The notes under the pieces: model-generated
What the model saw: the letters and a program-made list of their open reading frames with translations, nothing else
The model's database searches: none
Told to the model about the DNA's origin: nothing
Source of the DNA: Anastrepha obliqua
Lineage: Eukaryota; Arthropoda; Insecta; Diptera; Tephritidae
Reading direction: 5' to 3'
Length of the DNA stretch: 64,000 nucleotides
Assembly (NCBI RefSeq): GCF_027943255.1
Contig: NC_072893.1
Coordinates: 36,478,001-36,542,000, forward strand
Translations under genes and position numbers: made by a program
Part shown: piece after piece, positions 35,529 to 46,304 of the stretch
Position numbering within the stretch: position 1 is the stretch's first letter
How the letters are laid out: every line of letters begins with the position of its first letter

Positions 35529-36395
35529 TCATACCATGTTCTCCTGAATCCAGTCGAGGTTATAGAATACTTTAGCATAACCATCGGGACGCGAAGTTCC
35601 ACAGCCAATCACTACAAATCCAGCAACGCCTACTAGCTCGCCATTGTATGTTGCCGGGCCACCTGAGTCGCCATTACATGCACCAGCACCACTAGGGTGG
35701 TCTAAGCAAATCAAAGCATCTGAAGATATTAAAATCTTACGCAGACATTGACTCTTGCTAAGCGCCTCTACGCGGTTCCATTGCAATATAATAGGTAAAG
35801 TGTCACCGTTATTTTCGAGGAGGCCCCAGCCGGAAATGATTACTTCGGAGCCGGCAGGCACTTCCGCAGACGCCAACTGAATAGGTTGAATTTTTTCAGA
35901 GAAAGTCAAATGTTCCGCTAATTCCAACAAAGCCAAATCGTTTGTGACTGAACTATAGCCTTGGTGGACCACAACACGCTTCACCTGGATGATTACACCG
36001 CCGGCGATGCGATTGTGTGTGCCAGCGCGAATAGTGAAATACTCAGCGGCATAACTGCAGTGTAGTGTAAAATGAAGGATACGTTTTTAATATAAGTATA
36101 AATAAAGCAAAATATAATATTTTAACTTCTTGATAAGTACTCACGGTGTTGTGCCCGTCTCCACCACACAATGCGCTGCTGTTAATATGTAATTGGATTT
36201 AATGATCGAACCGCCGCAAATGTGTCGGTGCTCCATGCGCAGTGAAATTTGATGCGGAAACTCTGCTGGTACAGCGTCATAGCCTCCCACCACACGACCT
36301 GTAGGATTTGCCGTGACAGTCACCAAAGCGACTGCGAAAAATGCCAAAAAATAGAAGCAAGCCATCAGTGAGCACGTGCCAAGACGGGTAACCAA
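35529..36395 (-). CDS. Secreted brachyurin-like S1 serine protease (protease 2)
   Basis: Exons 36,395-36,145 and 36,054-35,529 are joined by a 90-bp phase-2 intron, giving 258 residues. A hydrophobic signal segment (MACFYFLAFFAVALVTVTA) can be reached from Met1 or Met11; Met11 would give a tidier signal peptide. Activation at R34-VVGG; triad His75, Asp123 (TNDLAL), Ser214 (GDSGGP). Gly189 and Asp226 (RPDGY) are kept as in protease 1, and all six core cysteines are present. It reads as an active digestive endopeptidase. The second exon has the same 526-bp length as three other members, so it arose by tandem duplication. It differs from protease 1 by TND in place of LND at the Asp block and by a longer N-terminus. 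Confidence 0.93.
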
Positions 36396-36399
36396 AGGA

Positions 36400-36830
36400 G
36401 AATAAAGCTAATCGCGATGGATTTCATAATTTTATATTCAAAGTGGCTTGAGTAGATTTGGCCACCTTTATCAATGACTGGTATAAATCAATCAGTATAA
36501 GGATAATCGCAATTGGCAAGTTGTTGGTTTTACTTAGTTTTTGCTAATCTTTTTAGTATTTGCTTATCTAACTCAGTAAGATTTGCGACTACTGTCAATG
36601 AAAAATTAAAGCAATTCTTCAGCGGCATTCTTCCCCTTATGACTAAACTTGTATCACTCCACTGCCGGTTACGTGTAACGACCATATAATACGCAGACAT
36701 AGCGATTGAAGACGAAATTACCTTCCACGCGCCTTTCTAGAGTTTCGCTCATATTCAGTATCAGTTAGGCAGTAAAGTTGCCAAATCTATAACCGCACCA
36801 AAGATGTCAAAACAAATAAGGTCTTCACCC
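36400..36830. other. Upstream region of protease 2
   Basis: AT-rich 5' flank. Two TATA-like strings (minus strand, near 36,430 and 36,480) could serve protease 2, but neither has a well-placed initiator. Confidence 0.4.
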
Positions 36831-36834
36831 TCCG

Positions 36835-37700
36835 TACAATAGGTTAAGTTAGATTTGGCAGCCGCATCGCACATAGACGCAGCGATGCCACTTAGACCAC
36901 GAAATTTGTTCGTTGTGAGCCGCAGGAGCTGGGCTGCATTTCCCCTTCCATATTGAACTATCCTGAGCTTTGGGCAAAGCGTAAAAGTAAAGCGTTAAGT
37001 GTATAGTTTATCTATATTCGTTAAGAAGTATGATCTTAAATATCGGTTCCTGCGACAGAAATCACGCATGTAGAGGCCTAATCTCTTTGCGTCTTTGTTG
37101 TCTCATAAGGAACAACGTCCTGTGAGGGCCCCTACTAAGGTCCTAATTTGAAGTCTACTCATTTTATAATATTCTTGGGCAGACGTAGACTTAGCCTTGG
37201 CCATCATTGCCTAGCAATTTCACAGGCATCGGCACTAACCCATCTTTGATTTACAGAATTGATTAGTGCGAGGTACCCCCATAAAATTACTTGTATTTGG
37301 CATACAGGTACCTTCTCGTGCAAGTTGGTCAGCCCTACAGTTCCTTCGTATATATCTGTGGCCTGGAACCCAGCATAAGATAATACGATATTGTTCGGCC
37401 ATCTCATTAAGAGATTAGCGACAATGTAAGACGTTGTTATTTGGAATGCATCCAGAGCCTTCCTTCAGTACACACACATTGTTTCAGCCACGTGGCTCAC
37501 GGCCAAAGATACCATAGCGATAATGCGTAATTTCTTCCCTAACAAACTGATCAGCCATTTCGATGACTGTGGTGGTACATCAAAAGTAAAGTCAATAATT
37601 TTCGCAAAGTTAGTGTAATTCCGACATCACTTCTTCAGCGACTGGCACGGAGTACGGCGGCCAAATTCTAAGAGTGTATCCGACGTAACAGTCAGCACTT
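36835..37700 (-). mobile_element. LINE fragment with RNase H remnant
   Basis: The minus strand includes a CWVPGHRYI-like block and NCRADQLAREGT (near 37,300-37,360), the His-Asp end of RNase H, in broken frames. The 3' end near 36,835 has AACCTAA-type repeats read on the minus strand. 5'-truncated, dead. Confidence 0.65.
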
Positions 37701-37704
37701 AGCG

Positions 37705-38065
37705 CAAAGAAGTTAAAAAATAAACAGTAATTCTTTTTTAAAATTAGCTTTTAATTCCTAATTCTGCCACCGGATCCCGTGTAAATGTTGGAATATGTTT
37801 GCATGGAAGAGAAAGCCCAGCCCCTTCAGCAAACAAAAAATTGCCAAAAATTAATGGTATTTCTTAGCCACTTCAAACTGGCACTACTGAAATTCAATGG
37901 GCTATAAAATTGCATAGCTAGAAAAATGTTGGTTAGAAAGTTGATAGTTTTGAAGATTCGAAGTTTTTAAAAACGTTATCCTAAGTTTGAAACTTTGCGT
38001 TATATGGTTTGTTTTATAGCATGAACTATATTTTTATAAAAAAAAAATGGTGTGTTTATAATTTT
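37705..38065. other. No gene recognised
   Basis: AT-rich spacer between two LINE fragments. Confidence 0.45.
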
Positions 38066-38072
38066 GCAATGG

Positions 38073-38690
38073 GGTAGGTAGGTAGATAGGTAGGGTGGTT
38101 GTCATAAGACACACTTAGACCTTCCGCAGGTCCATTGTGATACCACTGGAGCTCATCCTTACTCTACGTGTTCCTTTTCAAACCATCCGGTTGCTTTAAT
38201 AAACGAGCAGAGCTTCGTTAGTTTTATATGGGCTATATCCGCTACATCGGTTAGAAATGCTGTATCAAGAGTGCGCAGCCTTCTCATAGCTAGGCTTTGA
38301 CACTCACATAAAAGGTGTCTGACTGTTTCCTCTTCTTCTGTATTAAGACAGCTTCTACAGAAATCGAAGTACGGGAGTCCTAACCTTCTAGCGTGGCTGC
38401 CTATTAAACAATGACCAGTTAATACACCTATCATTTTTCTTATAGATTCTCTGTTGAATCTTAGCAAGATCTTCGATCGACCGCTGTTCCAGTTCGGCCA
38501 TGTCTGTCTGCTTAGTTCGCATGTTGTGAGGTTTTGCCAGTTTGTATTTACCTTTTTGATGGTTTCCCTGTCTATAAGTAATTTACAAGAGGCTATGGGC
38601 ATGGGTATCAGCGCCTTATCCGGTTCGAGATCGAGCAATGGGGTATATGTGAGAAGAAATCGTTGGGGTACGAATTAATAGAGGTTAAGG
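38073..38690 (-). mobile_element. LINE ORF2 C-terminus, long open frame
   Basis: A 159-codon minus-strand frame (38,638-38,159) carries the link after RNase H and a zinc-knuckle block CRSCLNTEEEETVRHLLCEC (38,355-38,300), ending FIKATGWFEKEHVE. The 3' UTR ends in a TACCTACC repeat (38,073-38,095). Frame integrity suggests a recent 5'-truncated insertion. The same C-terminal layout is seen at 15.1, 25.1, 39.3, 44.7 and 57.6 kb, though not all from one family. Confidence 0.78.
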
Positions 38691-38694
38691 CAGG

Positions 38695-39085
38695 TATTTC
38701 TCGAAATTTCATTGGCAATAAAATGAAAGGTTCAGTAAACGCTTGAGGTCATTCAAGCCACTGAACTAAAAGCTCGTTTGATAATTTGGAAAAGCGTGCA
38801 AAATTGTGGAACGAAATAAAAGGAAAAGATATTGATTAATAAAAGCCATTTGTAACAAAGTATAAATCGATTGTCTCCTCTTGCGAAAAAAAATTCAAAA
38901 TAAAAAAAGGAAAATATGTATTTATTTCGTTTTTATTTTTTAAAGAAAAGAAAACAAAAAAAAACTATTTTTTTTTTTTAATTTTCATTTATTTCTTTTT
39001 TTTAACTTTCTCTTGATATGAAATTTACGGAAAGGAGGATTTTTCCCTATGTAAATTCAATGGTAGTTTTCAGCGCAAGAGAAAC
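38695..39085. other. No gene recognised (A/T homopolymer rich)
   Basis: Contains long A- and T-rich runs at 38,885-39,010 and no coding signal. Confidence 0.45.
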
Positions 39086-39094
39086 TTTTTTTGC

Positions 39095-39540
39095 TAATAC
39101 CAGACTGACACTCCCAAATAGCACTAAAGCGCCGTTTTAATACTATTTTAAGACCCCCAATAGGCAGATATCTACAACCAACCAGAGTTGTTGATGTAAT
39201 GAAAAAGGTTGATGGGATTTAGTTTGGAGCACTGCCCCAGGCTGTCGTAGAATGGAGCACCCAATGACCTTAATAGTCTGGCTGCCAAACCCTGAGACAG
39301 ATAATATCCTCAATAGTCTCCTTCTCTGAGAGGTCTCCACAGCTTCTGCAATGGGGATTAAATGGTAAACCTAGCTTTCCTGCGTGTGTGCCGATCGTCC
39401 AATGATCGGTAAGCACAGCTACAAGTTTGGAAATTGAAACGCGTGGTGTACCCTGCACTATCTGCGTCCTTCGTCTATGGTACTGGGCCATATCACTTCC
39501 GAAATACCACACGAAAAAATGGAGCTCCATCTCATCAGTG
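39095..39540 (-). mobile_element. LINE C-terminus, family of 21.4 and 49.8 kb
   Basis: The minus strand reads KLVAVLTDHWTIGTHAGKLG and PHCRSCGDLSEKETIE (39,440-39,310), then, after a frame change, RRLRSLGAP-like residues and a 3' UTR with GACACTCCCAAATAGCACTA (plus-strand view, 39,108-39,127). 5'-truncated. Confidence 0.72.
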
Positions 39541-39812
39541 CTTTCCTGAGAAATAAGTTGTGCTATTCCCCTTTAATAACAGTCAGGGGATTGCCGACGA
39601 CCGGATAGGAAATCTCTGTAACGAATCAGCATCAAGAAAAACACATTTTTTTAGCTGTCCTATGTATGGTACGGTATTATGTTTTCTCATGCACCTAATC
39701 TGCCGTTCTATCATCATATTTCCTTGCATAAGCCAACTTTTATGCACCCGATCAACAAAAAACACGGGTGGTATGACGACACTATGCCAAAATTTCATTC
39801 GACTATATCCTT

Positions 39813-40108
39813 GGCGGCCGCCATAGCCGAATGGGTTGGTGTGTGACTACCATTCTGAATTCAGAGAGAACGTAAAATCGAATCTCGGTGAAAGGCGAAA
39901 ATGAAGAAAAAGTTTTTTCTAATAGCGGTCGCCCCTCGGCTGGCAATGGCAAACCTTCGAGTGTTTTTTTGATATGAAAAAGCTGCTCATAAAAAAATCT
40001 GCCGTTCGGAGTTGGCTTGAACCTATAGGTCCCTCCACTTGTGGAACAATGTCAAGACGCACGTCACAATTAGGAGGGGGAGCTCGGCCTAAAAAGGGTA
40101 TACGCAGC

Positions 40109-40181
<73 letters not shown>
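39813..40181 (+). mobile_element. SINE with (AT)n tail
   Basis: The head GGCGGCCGCCATAGCCGAAT (39,813) contains box A, and box B lies at AAATCGAATCTC (39,866-39,877). The body is complete, and the tail expands into a (TA)n microsatellite at 40,112-40,181. It shows that TA-rich sequence is the natural 3' tail of the family. Confidence 0.85.
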
Positions 40182-40257
40182 GTCTTATGCCCATCGGTGT
40201 GCCCTACTTCTTGGATCATGCATACATACTTACAAATATACAAGCATCAGCAAAGAT

Positions 40258-40576
40258 ACAAGGTGGCGTCAAATCATATTTGACTCAAAATCTTACACTC
40301 AAAACATTTAGTTTTGTTTAGTAAAAAATTAAACCAAAATTTAATAATTCAGTACCTATACAAGGTGGCGTCAATCATATTTAACTCAAAATCTCACACT
40401 CAAAGTCATTTTTTTTGCTTAGTAAAAAAAATTAAAGCAAAATTTAATGATTCAATATACATATATATAAGGTGGCGCGAATCATATATAACACAAAATC
40501 TCACACTCAAATTCTTTGTTTTTGTTTAATAAAGAAGTTAAAACAAAATTGGGCGCTTCATTTTGCGCCACCTTGT
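40258..40576 (+). repeat. Tandemly expanded TIR element (three left ends, one right end)
   Basis: ACAAGGTGGCG starts at 40,258 and 40,360, and a worn copy at 40,467. Each is followed by TCATAT..ACTCAAAATCT and a GTTTAGTAAAAAATTAAA-like stretch. The block closes with the inverted terminus GCGCCACCTTGT at 40,565-40,576. The periods are about 102 and 107 bp. This looks like a short nonautonomous DNA element whose left part was triplicated. No coding. Confidence 0.75.
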
Positions 40577-40697
40577 TTATACATTTATTAAAAACGCTTG
40601 CCCAATTTATTCGACAACCCTACCACCTTTATTGAAATTTTTCATTATGCCGTAATAATTGATTAAAAAAGACATATACTCCCTGATCAACTTGCTC

Positions 40698-40703
40698 TTT
40701 ATT
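40698..40703 (-). terminator. Poly(A) signal AATAAA of homologue 3
   Basis: Minus-strand hexamer 22 bp past the stop codon at 40,725. Confidence 0.5.
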
Positions 40704-40724
40704 TTCCACTTCCACTTCTCCAAC

Positions 40725-41651
40725 TCAAAATTGGCTCTCAATCCATGACGCAAAGTGTGTGACATTCACAAATACATCTGGATAACGCGATCCGCAAGCG
40801 CCCACTACAAAACTGCTGATGCCAACCAAAACATCATTGTAGACAGCGCCATTTCCGGCATCACCAGTGCAGCTGCCCTGCTTGAGGCTATGCGCCAGGC
40901 AGAATGTCGACTCGTCATGATTGGCATAGCCATTGGTGCAAACCGCATCGCTGGCCACAGTGAAAGTAGTCGATTGCAATTTATAGGGTGTGGCACCAGA
41001 TGATTGTTCACCCCAGCCGGCAACTGTGACATTGGTGCCAACCGCTGGTTGCTGCGCAGCATTACTCGCCAGCTCAATTATAGAGAGTTTATCGCTCACT
41101 TCAAGCTCACTCTGTAGCGTCAACACAGCAACATCGTTGAGAATGTATTCGTAGGAGGGATGCACCGCAATGGCGGAGACAGAAACGATCTTACCGCCGG
41201 CAAACTGATTGATGCTGCCAACACGCACAGAGACTTTATCACTTGAGACACTAAAAAACAAACGAAATTAAGAGGAGAAAGAGAGAGAGAGAAGGAAAGA
41301 AAGTAAATTTAAATAAAAAGCAGTAAAAGTGTTTCACTTTTTTTTTGTTTATGAGCGGGTATTTGTATAAAAGAAAGTAATTACCATTTTTAAGCAGTAA
41401 AATTATTTCACTTTTTATCTTACTCACACTTTGTTGTTGTCATCGACGACGCAGTGCGCTGCAGTTAATATCTGCTGCTTGCCTATAATGCTGCCACCAC
41501 AAACATGTGTGTTATCCACACGCACTGAAGCGGCGAAAGTAAACTGACCAGACACAGCATCCTCGCCGCCCAAAATGCGCCCGGAAGGCGGCATGGCGCG
41601 GCTGGTGCCAACGACAATAGCGAGGAACACAAAAATAACTGTTGAATGCAT
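40725..41651 (-). CDS. Serine protease homologue, Ser195 to Ala (homologue 3)
   Basis: Exons 41,651-41,428 and 41,250-40,725 with a 177-bp phase-2 intron give 249 residues. I chose the Met at 41,651 because it opens a signal peptide (MHSTVIFVFLAIVVGTSRA); the frame stays open upstream to 41,996, but that looks like 5' UTR. Activation site R25-ILGG. His66 (TAAHC) and Asp114 (LNDVAVL) are kept, but the active-site block is GDAGNG: the nucleophile is Ala206, so peptide cleavage is not expected. All six core cysteines remain, so the fold should be normal. Asp194 and Asp226 are kept. Non-catalytic S1 homologues in insects act in binding or regulatory roles; here the role is unknown. The most similar neighbour is homologue 4 (shared VRVGSINQ, SGA(T/S)PYKLQ). 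Confidence 0.9.
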
Positions 41652-41999
41652 TGCGTTTGCGCTAATACTGAAATGAACTGTGTGAACTGAAATTAAATTG
41701 TATACTCGCACTTGAAATCCAGGCTGATATGAATATCGCTGCGTACTGGTATTGAGATCACGGTGAATTTGGTTTTGAATTGTTGAAGTGGTGAATTTAT
41801 GACCCACTTTTATGGAAGTACAGGCACGGTCGAACAGTAGTATCGAATAATCGCTTATTGTTTTCTTACGTGCATACGTACGTGTTTGCATACATACATA
41901 CATATATTGGTGCTTACTTTTTATGGAGAATGTGAGTATTTTCGCCGACTGACTAATCTTATCGTATACGTGTATGGTAGCTAAAGGTTGCTGCATGAT

Positions 42000-42285
42000 A
42001 AAGTACGGTAATTAAAAAAAAAGTATCAAGGATAAGAATTCAATTTTAATTACTCACATCGACGATTGTGATATAAATATTTTTATTACTTTCCAAGAAA
42101 ATGAGGTGTAGATTTACGCATTGAATGTAAAACAAATTATAAATTATTTTGGGTTGAAAATTTGCAACCTTATAATATACATCTATATTTTTGTCTTTAT
42201 ATTCGTAGCTCTTTTTAAGGTTATTGGCCTCAACCAACTTCTTCTCTAATATTTAATGTTGCCCGTCAAATGAAAGAGCTTGCAA
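42000..42285. other. No gene recognised
   Basis: AT-rich sequence upstream of homologue 3 without a domain or element end. Confidence 0.4.
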
Positions 42286-42289
42286 TTTT

Positions 42290-42465
42290 TTGTCCCTCTG
42301 AAGAGCAGCCAACTTTCATGAGAAGCTTTCTCTAATAGGACAAATTTCTTCAGAGGTTTACGATTCTTTGTCGAGGAGCAAACGATATTAGAAAAAGTGT
42401 TTATTTGTGTGTTTGGCCGAGCTCCTCCTCCAATTTTTGGTTGGCATCTTAACGCTCCGCACCCG
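42290..42465 (-). mobile_element. SINE body fragments
   Basis: GAGGAGCAAACGATATTAGA and TTTGGCCGAGCTCCTCCTCC match body segments of the SINE, both in minus orientation but out of their normal order. They suggest two degraded insertions. The 200 bp that follow (42,465-42,665) are unassigned. Confidence 0.5.
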
Positions 42466-42679
42466 GATCTGGCCAGACTTTTTCGACTTTGGACGTGAAT
42501 AAAACATATTTTTAATATAGCTAACGACTTGAGCTTCCCAGTAGCTTCCTAAAATTAAATTTTCTATCGATTTATGGATATAGCCTTTTAAAAAATATAA
42601 TCGAACAGGACGAAAAAATTCAGACCAGTGTGCCCAACGGAAATTTTTAAAAAAGGTGTCCAACAGAGGGTTAATTTAA

Positions 42680-43063
42680 TGCCGCCTCCAAATAGCAGAT
42701 GGCTTCTTCATGGCAGAAAGCCATTGAGGAGGTTTGCCATTGCCTGCCTAGGGGCGGCGACTGCTATTAGAAAAAACATTTTCTATTATTTGGTGTTCAT
42801 GCACGGAGCTCGAACCTACCAACACATTTGGCTACGGCGGCCGAAGCGCGACTGATATTAGAAAAAAAATGTTGTACTTCATGTCCACAGTGTATTTCAA
42901 AACCTAGCCCTCCCAAATAAATAGTAGTCACGCACAAGCACGTTCGGATACGGCGGTCGAAAAAGTGTTTAATGTCGTTTAAACTTCCATGTCCAGAGTG
43001 GTAATCCAGACCGTATACCAACCGAATGGCAACCACGTACAACTCTAGTCGGTTACAGTCGCC
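42680..43063 (-). repeat. Tandem run of three SINE heads
   Basis: A SINE with body and head ends at 42,843 (GGCTACGGCGGCCG). Directly after come two more head-only units, 42,844-42,959 and 42,960-43,063. Each repeats the order GCGACTGATATTAGAAAA / AGTGT, then a tRNA-like stretch ending CGGATACGGCGGTCG or GGTTACAGTCGCC. The period is about 105-116 bp. Divergence increases along the run. Confidence 0.65.
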
Positions 43064-43156
43064 TTTTATACCTGTTGAGTAAGTTAAGGTGAGCTATTCT
43101 TAAAGATTCATTCGAGAATCCAGTTGGATGCCCAGGAAAGTATAATTTTCACAACC

Positions 43157-43770
43157 CTAATCTTCTTCTTCTTGATTGACGCAATAACCACTTACACGAT
43201 TTTAGCCAGTCGTTTCTTGATCGTGCTAACCGGCGCTAGTTGGAAACACCCAATGAAGACAAGTCCTTCTTCACTTGAACTTTCCAAAGCAGAGGAGGCC
43301 TTGTTCTTCTTATGCTGGTAACGCATCCAATACTTGCATGACCGGAGCGTTTGTTTCCATTCGGACGACGTGACTGAGTCCATCGTAGCCGCTGAACCTT
43401 TTTTCGCTGCACTACGTCTATATCGCCGTAAAGCTTATACAGCTCATTGTTCCATCGTCTGCGATAGTCGCCGTCATCAACGTGCAAAGGGCCAAAAATC
43501 TTGCGCAGAATCTTTCTCTCAAACACACCAAGAGGAGTTCCTTTCCTTTCCATCGGATGTTGCCATCGTTCAAGCTTCTGCGCCATACGTTAGGACGTGG
43601 ATGATGAGAGTCTTGTAGAGTACTAGTTTAGTTCGTCGAGAAAGGACTTTATTTACTACTCAATTGCCTACTTAGTCCAAAGTAGCACTTGTTGGCAAGA
43701 AAAATTCTCCGTTGGATTTTAAGGCTAACATTATTATCGGTGTTAATGATAGTTCCTAAATACACGAATT
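43157..43770 (-). mobile_element. RTE-type LINE 3' portion with (GAA)n tail
   Basis: The 3' end is the complement of TTCTTCTTCTTGATTGACGC (43,157). On the minus strand, from 43,765 downward, are FVYLGTIINTDNNVSLKIQR, CYFGLSRQLSSK, FERKILRKIFGPLH (43,520) and VQRLRW (43,395): the end of the RT domain and C-terminus of RTE-type ORF2. Stops and a frameshift near 43,640 and 43,385. The longest of four copies sharing this 3' end. Confidence 0.8.
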
Positions 43771-43774
43771 CTCG

Positions 43775-44655
43775 AAATCAACCTCAACCTCGAAATCATA
43801 ACTACCAGTGACGTGAACAACCCTAACCTTACGCACCTCAAAATCACCTCGATTTTTGGCAAATCCAGTAAGGTCTACGACACCAAGCACCCGAAAGATG
43901 GGACATCTACAACTTTTCAACTCTTCCAAGAAGTGGAATTTCAATGAACATAAAATTCCACTACAATGCGTTTAAAAAGGGAACACTATTACTCTCTTAA
44001 AGGAAGCAACTCCTCCAGCACTTTAACATTTTCCTTTTTTTTATTTAAAAATTCTCTTACAATCTAAAGAATTTCCTTTCAATGTTTTAAACTTAATAGG
44101 AAGTCTAAAAAGTCCTTATTAGCGCCGAACGAAAAATGAATAAAAACGAAAACGTGTATCCCATTTTTCTCGAAATACGTTTTTTTTCGCGCTGTCGAAT
44201 ATAACTCAAAAAGTAATCAAGAAATCAACTTAAAATTTTACAGGGATATTCTTTATCACATTGGCCTTTGCATGTACCTCAAATTGTCTATTAATTATCA
44301 CTAAAAATATTGTTTTGATCAATTTGTTTATAAAAAAAGTGTAATTTTTTTCCTCTTCACTTCAAAATTTAATTTTTTGTTTTTTTTGTTTGTTAAAAAT
44401 ATGTAAGTGCAAAGTGGAATACTTTATTTTAATGAAAAAAATGTGTCTGATTGATTTCAGTTGATTGCTAGGGGCTGTAGGTTCCACGGCGCAAATTAAA
44501 GGATCCGTGTTGGAGCAGCTGTAGCGCCACCATTTTTTTTTTTTTTTTTGTTTTGTTTTGTTTTGAACATTTTTTTGTATATTCACTTAAGCATGAACAA
44601 TAATATGTAATTTATTTTAAGATAATGAATACTCTCAGTTTCATGATTGAAAAAC
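43775..44655. other. No gene recognised
   Basis: AT-rich, with a TTTTCTCGAAATACG stretch near 44,165 that resembles 7,100-7,300 and 50,095, and a T18 run at 44,532-44,549. Confidence 0.4.
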
Positions 44656-44659
44656 TCGT

Positions 44660-44890
44660 TGTCTGAAGGAGCTGCCCCCCCCCCCTTACTCAAGAAGAAT
44701 CTGAACTGATGAAATTTACGAAGAAGTGGATGTTAAAAAATTGTGCCTTGGTTCTTTGTAGTGCTGGATATTCATACAGAAAGTGTTGAATACACTCTAT
44801 TTCTACCTCATCTCTACAGCTCCTATATGGGTCATAGTGCGAGGCTGCCATTCTAGCGGTTTTATAATTATAAAACTCAGTTACCAAGTT
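44660..44890 (-). mobile_element. LINE C-terminal scrap with an 11-C run
   Basis: The minus strand reads YRSCRDEVEIECIQHFLYEY (44,830-44,770), a decayed zinc-knuckle block, followed by a short C-terminus. An 11-base C tract at 44,675-44,685 lies at its end. It nearly touches the 3' end of homologue 4. Confidence 0.6.
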
Positions 44891-44949
44891 AATGCATTTA
44901 TTTGCTTATCTCACACATTTGTCTTATATTAAAATATTCAAAAACTCTT

Positions 44950-44955
44950 TTTATT
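44950..44955 (-). terminator. Poly(A) signal AATAAA of homologue 4
   Basis: Minus-strand hexamer starting only 4 bp after the stop codon at 44,959, so the 3' UTR would be very short unless another signal is used. Confidence 0.4.
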
Positions 44956-44958
44956 TTC

Positions 44959-45854
44959 TTATTCGCTCGATGTGGCAGTATTGGCCGCGATCCATTCACT
45001 ATAGTAAGCCACTCTGCTGCTCACATCGGGGAATTCGGTGCCACCGGCGCCAAAGAAAAAGCTTGCCACGCCCACCAATGTGTTGTTAGCCACTACACCA
45101 GCACCGTCATCACCACGCGAGATGCCCTGATTGACCGGATGTTGCAAGCACAAGACCGAATCGTAGCCATAACCAGCCTCATATTCACATAGACTCGAGC
45201 TCAACACTTGCAATGTAGTCTGTTGTAATTTGTAGGGCGATGCACCCGATTGCTGTAGACCCCAACCGGCCAGCGAAACATTTGTGCCCTCGGTTAAATT
45301 TCCATCTATTTCGCTAGTGGCCAAAGTAATCGCTGCAATTTTGTCGGTGAAACTCAATGACTCCTCCAAAGTGATGATGGCGATGTCGTGGAGGAAATTG
45401 CCAAACGATGGGTGAATCAAGATGGATTTGACGCTGACAATTTGACCGCCAGCATATTGATTAATACTGCCCACACGCACCGACACACGTGAAGCATCAA
45501 TACTAATTTCACAAATTAGGAGTGGAAAGCAAAATTATTCGTATTTGGTTACTAAGTTATCTCGCATATGGGGCGAGTATATTCTCGATTTACTCACGCT
45601 GTAGTGGCCAATTCGGAAAGGCCATGTGCTGAGGTTAGAACACTGTTTGAGCTGATGATGTTGCCCACAGCAATGTGAGCATTGTCCACACGCACCGAGG
45701 CTACCCAAGGTAATTGACCGGTTGCAGTATCATCACCGTTCAGAATGCGCCCGCTGGGTGAGGCAGCAGTGGCACAAACGTAGAAGATGACCAAAATAGT
45801 GGCTAGAGCGCTGATGCGTGTAAATGCCATGACGACGAAATTATTACTGTCCAC
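44959..45854 (-). CDS. Serine protease homologue, Ser195 to Asp, two disulfides lost (homologue 4)
   Basis: Exons 45,854-45,598 and 45,502-44,959 with a 95-bp phase-2 intron give 266 residues. Met9 (45,830) may be the true start since it opens the signal peptide (MAFTRISALATILVIFYVC). Activation site R36-ILNG. His77 and Asp125 (LHDIAI) are kept; the Ser195 position is Asp218 (GDDGAG). Cys42 is Ala62 and its partner Cys58 is Gly78; Cys191 is Ser214 and its partner Cys220 is Gly239. Only the 168-182 pair survives. Both halves of each lost bond are gone and the frame is open, which suggests selection on a remodelled, secreted, non-catalytic protein rather than simple decay. Exon 2 is 544 bp, 18 bp longer than in its relatives. 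Function unknown. Confidence 0.88.
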
Positions 45855-46304
45855 GGCAGAAGAACTGACGTCTTTAAGAAACTAATGAATTTATTATTTC
45901 AACTACAAAGTTGAAGCCAAAAACATAAAACTTACTTATCAGAACGTCGCAAATGGTGAAAATCTAATATCTGAATATTGCTGCTGATACCTACGTTCGG
46001 TAGGAAATAAAGTCAAGTTCACTTGATTAGACGAAATTAAACACTTTTTCTTAGCCGCTAACTAATCAATCGGGCTCGAGACGTGTGGAGTAACGGGCCA
46101 TAAAACTTCATTATTAGTCTTATCGTTTATTACTAGACCAGGCGCTATGTACGTATGTACAATTGAGTGAAAAATAATAAGGTTAGTAAAGCGAAACATC
46201 TGCTTTTATTGGGATAGTTTATATGAAAAAAATTGGTAGTCAGTACCATTTTTTTAACTGTACATTACAAAAGGCAATAAAGCAAAATTTACGCAAACAC
46301 TTCT

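Noticed and set aside
40755..41077. Open frames of 82 and 90 codons overlapping homologue 3
   Set aside because: They lie within exon 2 of the protease homologue in other frames and show no domain; shadows of the real gene.
41652..41996. Upstream extension of homologue 3 to give a 190-codon first exon
   Set aside because: The extension lacks a signal peptide at its start and places one internally; the Met at 41,651 opens a normal signal peptide, so the rest is taken as 5' UTR.
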